This document shows, piece after piece, positions 21,493 through 25,275 of a stretch of 25,275 bases of DNA. A model generated the notes under the pieces. The model saw nothing but the letters and a program-made list of their open reading frames with translations. It did no database searches and was not told where the DNA came from. Positions within the stretch are counted from its first letter, which is position 1. Each line of letters starts with the position of its first letter. The DNA is from SVEL01 sp045126475 (GTDB lineage Bacteria; Bacillota; Clostridia; Lachnospirales; Lachnospiraceae). The stretch spans positions 1 through 25,275 of the forward strand of contig JBGVOL010000094.1 in assembly GCA_045126475.1 (NCBI GenBank), written 5' to 3'. The translations under genes were made by a program, and so were the position numbers.

Positions 21493-22350
21493 TTATTTTT
21501 TCTTACTTTTTCGTATGTAGACCAGCCAGTATACGAGTCCGACGAATACTGAGCCGCCGATAATATTTCCGATAGTTACGGGAACAAGATTATTCCATGC
21601 AAAATTTCCCCAGTTAAGGCTGTCAATCTGTGCTGATGTAAGTCCGTACTGATTCATTGCAGCCTGCACATAATCAGGATTTGACTTTGCAAAAATTCCC
21701 ATAGGTACAAAATACATATTCGCGATACAGTGCTCATATCCTGCTGTAACGAATACCCAAATAGGAAAATACATTGCAACTATTTTTCCCACAACATCCT
21801 TTGACGCGTAGCTCACCCACACGGCAATGCATACAAGGACATTACAGAAAATACCCATCACAAAGGCATTGGTAAACTCCAGATTGCACTTTGAAACCGC
21901 AGTGTTTATTGAATATGCCGCAAGCTTATTGCCATCCATTGACAACTGAGTGGTAAAACTCATGAGGAATGAGTAGCCGATACCACCTATTGCATTACCG
22001 ATATATACAAAAAACCAATTCTTAATCATTGCTGAAGTTCTGATTTTCTTATCAAGAACACTTATTGCCATAAGGCAGTTTCCCGTAAAAAGTTCGGCTC
22101 CTGCAAGAAGAACCATAAGCAACCCAGCACCAAACAGAACACCAGACAGCATCTTACCAATACCTACACTTGATGCACTGTATCCTGCAATGCTGGCTCC
22201 GTTTCCCGCGATGGCAATGAACATTCCTGCCATAACACCAAGAAGCAGTTGCCTCCACCATGAAAGTCCCGCTTTCTTTACACCTGCATCCGATGCAAAC
22301 TGCGCAATCTCAGCCGGTGAAAGCAGACTTCCGTTACTTGAATTATCCAT
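21493..22350 (-). CDS. Formate/nitrite transporter (FNT) family channel
   Basis: A 285-residue six-helix membrane protein of the FocA/NirC/HSC family, which moves formate, nitrite or hydrosulfide as pentamers. GAELFTGNCLM (84-94), AGYEHCIANMYFVPMGIF (203-220, with the pore His207 and Asn211) and NLVPVTIGNIIGGSVF are the family signatures. Formate is a reasonable substrate for a fermenting anaerobe, but NirC or HSC function cannot be ruled out. GGGAG precedes the ATG. It lies 68 nt after rpoC with no clear promoter or T-run terminator, so readthrough from rpoC is likely. Its 3' end meets the giant inverted repeat. Confidence 0.93.
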   Translation of the reverse strand: MDNSSNGSLLSPAEIAQFASDAGVKKAGLSWWRQLLLGVMAGMFIAIAGNGASIAGYSASSVGIGKMLSGVLFGAGLLMVLLAGAELFTGNCLMAISVLDKKIRTSAMIKNWFFVYIGNAIGGIGYSFLMSFTTQLSMDGNKLAAYSINTAVSKCNLEFTNAFVMGIFCNVLVCIAVWVSYASKDVVGKIVAMYFPIWVFVTAGYEHCIANMYFVPMGIFAKSNPDYVQAAMNQYGLTSAQIDSLNWGNFAWNNLVPVTIGNIIGGSVFVGLVYWLVYIRKSKKK

Positions 22351-22373
22351 CTTTTTTCTCCCTTATGTAAAGT

Positions 22374-22407
22374 CAGCAGTAGGCAGAATCACTTCCACCT
22401 ACTGCTG
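22374..22407 (-). terminator. 10-bp hairpin between rpoC and the FNT gene
   Basis: CAGCAGTAGG pairs perfectly with CCTACTGCTG (22374-22383 with 22398-22407) around a 14-nt loop. No T-run follows on the minus strand, so it may be a weak terminator, a processing site or a stabilising 3' end rather than a full stop. Confidence 0.5.
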
Positions 22408-22418
22408 CATTTGACTAT

Positions 22419-25275
22419 TTACTCATTATCATCAGAAACTATTTCAATATCAGACTCTGACATATCAAAGATTTCTTCATCATCTGTAACATCAACAGTT
22501 TCCTCTATATCAGTATCAAGCTTAACCGTACGGTATCTCTTCATACCTGTTCCGGCAGGAATAAGCTTACCAATAAGGACATTCTCCTTAAGACCGATAA
22601 GCGGATCAACCTTTCCGTTGATTGCGGCCTCTGTAAGAACCTTAGTAGTCTCCTGGAATGACGCAGCTGAAAGGAATGAGTTTGTAGCAAGTGAAGCCTT
22701 TGTAATACCAAGCATTACCTGCTTTCCTTCTGCCGGCTGCTTGCCCTCTGCAATAAGCTTCTCGTTTACCTCGTTGAAATCAAGAACATCAACTGATGTA
22801 CCTGATAAGAACTCAGAATCACCGCTTGCCTCAATCTTAATCTTACGGAGCATCTGACGAACGATAACCTCAATGTGCTTATCGTTAATCTCAACACCCT
22901 GAAGACGATAAACTCTCTGAACTTCCTGAATCATGTAATCCTGTACTGCACGAACACCCTTAATCTTAAGAATATCGTGTGGATTTACAGAACCCTCTGT
23001 AAGTTCATCACCGGCCTCAAGTATAGCACCATCCTGAATCTTGATTCTTGAACCATATGGAATCAGATATGCCTTAGAGTTGCCTGTTTCCTCATCAGTA
23101 ACGATGATTTCTCTCTTCTTCTTTGTATCCTTAATCTCAGCTTTACCACCGAACTCTGTGATGATTGCAAGTCCCTTTGGTTTTCTTGCCTCGAAAAGCT
23201 CCTCAACTCTAGGAAGACCCTGTGTAATATCTCCACCGGCAACACCACCAGTATGGAAAGTTCTCATTGTAAGCTGTGTACCAGGCTCACCGATTGACTG
23301 AGCAGCGATAATACCGACAGCCTCACCAACCTGAACAGCCTGACCTGTTGCCATGTTGGCACCGTAACATTTAGCACAGATACCGTTGTGAGACTTACAT
23401 GAAAGGATAGTACGAATCTTAACTGACTGCCTTCCTGTAGCGATAACCTTAGCAGCACGCTTAGGAGTAATCATATGATTCTTCTTTACGATTATCTCAC
23501 CGTTCTCATCCTCGATTGTCTCAGCAGCATATCTTCCTGTAATTCTGTCTTCAAGTGACTCAATTGTCTCAGCACCATCCATAAATGCCTTAACTTCCAT
23601 AAATGGAATTTCCTTGCCTTCACAGCAGTCAACCTCACGAACAATAAGTTCCTGTGAAACGTCAACAAGACGTCTTGTAAGGTATCCTGAATCGGCTGTA
23701 CGAAGAGCTGTATCTGAAAGTCCCTTTCTGGCACCGTGTGCAGAAATGAAGTACTCCAATACGTCAAGACCTTCACGGAAGTTTGACTTGATAGGGAGCT
23801 CGATAGTCTTACCTGTTGTATCAGCCATAAGACCACGCATACCTGCAAGCTGCTTAATCTGCTTATCAGAACCACGGGCACCTGAGTCAGCCATCATGTA
23901 GATGTTGTTGTACTTATCAAGTCCGCCAAGCAGCGCCTTTGTAATCTGTGTATCGGCATCCTGCCATGTTGTGATAACTTCCTTATATCTTTCCTCGTCA
24001 GTAATTAATCCACGACGGAAGTTTCTTGTAATCTTGTCTACTGTCTTCTCAGCCTCAGCAAGTATTTCCTGCTTGCTTGCAGGCACTGTCATATCTGAAA
24101 TAGAAACAGTCATGGCAGCTCTTGTTGAATACTTGTAACCCATAGACTTAATGTCATCAAGAACCTCAGCAGTCTTTGTTGCACCGTGAGTATTAATAAC
24201 CTTTTCAAGAATCTTCTTTAACTGCTTCTTGCCTACATGGTAATCAACTTCAAGCTTCAAAGCATCCTCTCTTGTCTCTCTCTTTGTGAGACCTAAATCC
24301 TGCGGAAGGATTTCATTGAAAATGAAACGTCCAAGTGTAGACTCTACCGTACCTGTAATATCAGAACCATCCTCTAATGTTCTGGTCATTCTTACTTTAA
24401 TCTTTGAATGTAATGTGATTGCACCATTCTCGTATGCAAGAATAGCTTCATTTACACTCTTGAAAATCATACCTTCGCCCTTAGCACCCGGTCTCTCCTG
24501 TGTAAGGTAGTAAATACCAAGTACCATATCCTGTGAAGGAACGGCAACAGGTCCACCGTCTGAAGGCTTAAGTAAGTTGTTTGGCGAGAGGAGAAGGAAT
24601 CTACACTCTGCCTGTGCCTCAACTGAAAGCGGAAGATGAACAGCCATCTGGTCACCGTCGAAATCGGCGTTGAAAGCTGTACATACAAGCGGATGAAGCT
24701 TAATAGCCTTACCTTCAACAAGGATTGGCTCGAAGGCCTGAATACCAAGTCTGTGAAGTGTAGGTGCTCTGTTAAGCATTACCGGATGTTCTTTAATTAC
24801 ATCCTCAAGCACATCCCAAACCTCAGTCTGGAGTCTCTCAACCATCTTCTTAGCCTGTTTAATATTATGGGCAATACCCTTTGCAGCCAACTCTTTCATA
24901 ACAAATGGCTTGAATAACTCGATAGCCATTTCCTTTGGAAGACCACACTGGTAAATCTTAAGTTCAGGACCAACTACGATAACCGAACGTCCTGAATAGT
25001 CAACACGCTTACCAAGAAGGTTCTGACGGAAACGTCCCTGCTTACCCTTTAACATATCTGAAAGGGACTTAAGAGCTCTGTTACCAGGGCCTGTTACAGG
25101 ACGGCCTCTACGACCGTTATCGATAAGTGCGTCAACAGCCTCCTGAAGCATTCTCTTCTCATTACGAACGATAATCTCAGGAGCACCTAACTCAAGGAGT
25201 CTCTGTAAACGGTTATTTCTATTGATAATTCTTCTATATAAATCATTTAAGTCAGATGTTGCAAAACGACCACCG
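22419..25275 (-). CDS. rpoC: RNA polymerase beta' subunit, 5' part outside window
   Basis: About 951 C-terminal residues of beta' are present; the frame stays open past the right edge (GGRFATSDLNDLYRRIINRN), so roughly the first 250 residues are missing. The catalytic loop NADFDGDQMAVHLP supplies the three Mg-binding Asp. The bridge helix and trigger loop regions follow (GARGSDKQIKQLAGMRGLMA; EPGTQLTMRTFHTGGVAGGD), and the C-terminal zinc site has Cys in REVDCCEGK and LSCKSHNGICAKCYGANM. The chain ends in an acidic tail (DDEEIFDMSESDIEIVSDDN). No split or insertion is seen. In most bacteria rpsL follows rpoC; here about 5 kb intervene. Confidence 0.98.
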   Translation of the reverse strand, partial: GGRFATSDLNDLYRRIINRNNRLQRLLELGAPEIIVRNEKRMLQEAVDALIDNGRRGRPVTGPGNRALKSLSDMLKGKQGRFRQNLLGKRVDYSGRSVIVVGPELKIYQCGLPKEMAIELFKPFVMKELAAKGIAHNIKQAKKMVERLQTEVWDVLEDVIKEHPVMLNRAPTLHRLGIQAFEPILVEGKAIKLHPLVCTAFNADFDGDQMAVHLPLSVEAQAECRFLLLSPNNLLKPSDGGPVAVPSQDMVLGIYYLTQERPGAKGEGMIFKSVNEAILAYENGAITLHSKIKVRMTRTLEDGSDITGTVESTLGRFIFNEILPQDLGLTKRETREDALKLEVDYHVGKKQLKKILEKVINTHGATKTAEVLDDIKSMGYKYSTRAAMTVSISDMTVPASKQEILAEAEKTVDKITRNFRRGLITDEERYKEVITTWQDADTQITKALLGGLDKYNNIYMMADSGARGSDKQIKQLAGMRGLMADTTGKTIELPIKSNFREGLDVLEYFISAHGARKGLSDTALRTADSGYLTRRLVDVSQELIVREVDCCEGKEIPFMEVKAFMDGAETIESLEDRITGRYAAETIEDENGEIIVKKNHMITPKRAAKVIATGRQSVKIRTILSCKSHNGICAKCYGANMATGQAVQVGEAVGIIAAQSIGEPGTQLTMRTFHTGGVAGGDITQGLPRVEELFEARKPKGLAIITEFGGKAEIKDTKKKREIIVTDEETGNSKAYLIPYGSRIKIQDGAILEAGDELTEGSVNPHDILKIKGVRAVQDYMIQEVQRVYRLQGVEINDKHIEVIVRQMLRKIKIEASGDSEFLSGTSVDVLDFNEVNEKLIAEGKQPAEGKQVMLGITKASLATNSFLSAASFQETTKVLTEAAINGKVDPLIGLKENVLIGKLIPAGTGMKRYRTVKLDTDIEETVDVTDDEEIFDMSESDIEIVSDDNE

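Overview
This window is a low-GC Gram-positive (Firmicutes) chromosome segment. Strong AGGAGG-type ribosome binding sites, sigma-A promoters with 17-nt spacers, and the S10, EF-Tu and L29 sequences fit Clostridia, most likely a Lachnospiraceae-type gut or rumen anaerobe; the species cannot be named from the sequence alone. The backbone is the conserved information-processing supercluster, read entirely on the minus strand: rpoC (22419-25275, 5' end outside the window), the str operon rpsL-rpsG-fusA-tuf (17218 down to 12636), and the S10 operon rpsJ-rplC-rplD-rplW-rplB-rpsS-rplV-rpsC-rplP-rpmC-rpsQ-rplN (5464 down to the left edge, rplN truncated).

Two accessory blocks split this backbone. Between rpoC and rpsL (17341-22350) lie a formate/nitrite-family channel, a degenerate HD-GYP protein (+ strand), and a minus-strand group made of a membrane-anchored SurA/PrsA-N-like protein, a Zn-dependent phospholipase C-family protein and a YitT transporter. 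Between tuf and rpsJ (5838-12370) lie three paralogous zinc-ribbon/single-TM/extracytoplasmic proteins with a class I methyltransferase between the second and third (all +), facing a GNAT-HAD fusion and an intact 7TM-PAS-HD-GYP receptor (both -).

The non-coding parts are the most unusual content. The convergent junction of the degenerate HD-GYP gene and the channel gene (21168-21490) is filled from just after one stop codon to just before the other by one ~320-nt imperfect inverted repeat, with arms of about 155 nt and a 13-nt loop. It is far larger than a terminator and has no recognised family. The S10 operon has a ~240-nt leader that folds on paper into a closed three-way junction plus a hairpin presenting the rpsJ Shine-Dalgarno; rpsJ and rplC are separated by a second structured gap of 211 nt. 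The rpsL mRNA seems to start with a 14-bp hairpin, tuf has its own promoter and a two-hairpin leader, and tuf ends in a very long palindromic terminator preceded by two TTC-triloop hairpins.

Eight sigma-A-like promoters can be read, all with 17-nt spacers, and they explain nearly every transcription unit. The upstream part of rpoC, and hence any promoter serving rpoC and the channel, is outside the window. No tRNA, rRNA, CRISPR array or insertion sequence was seen.
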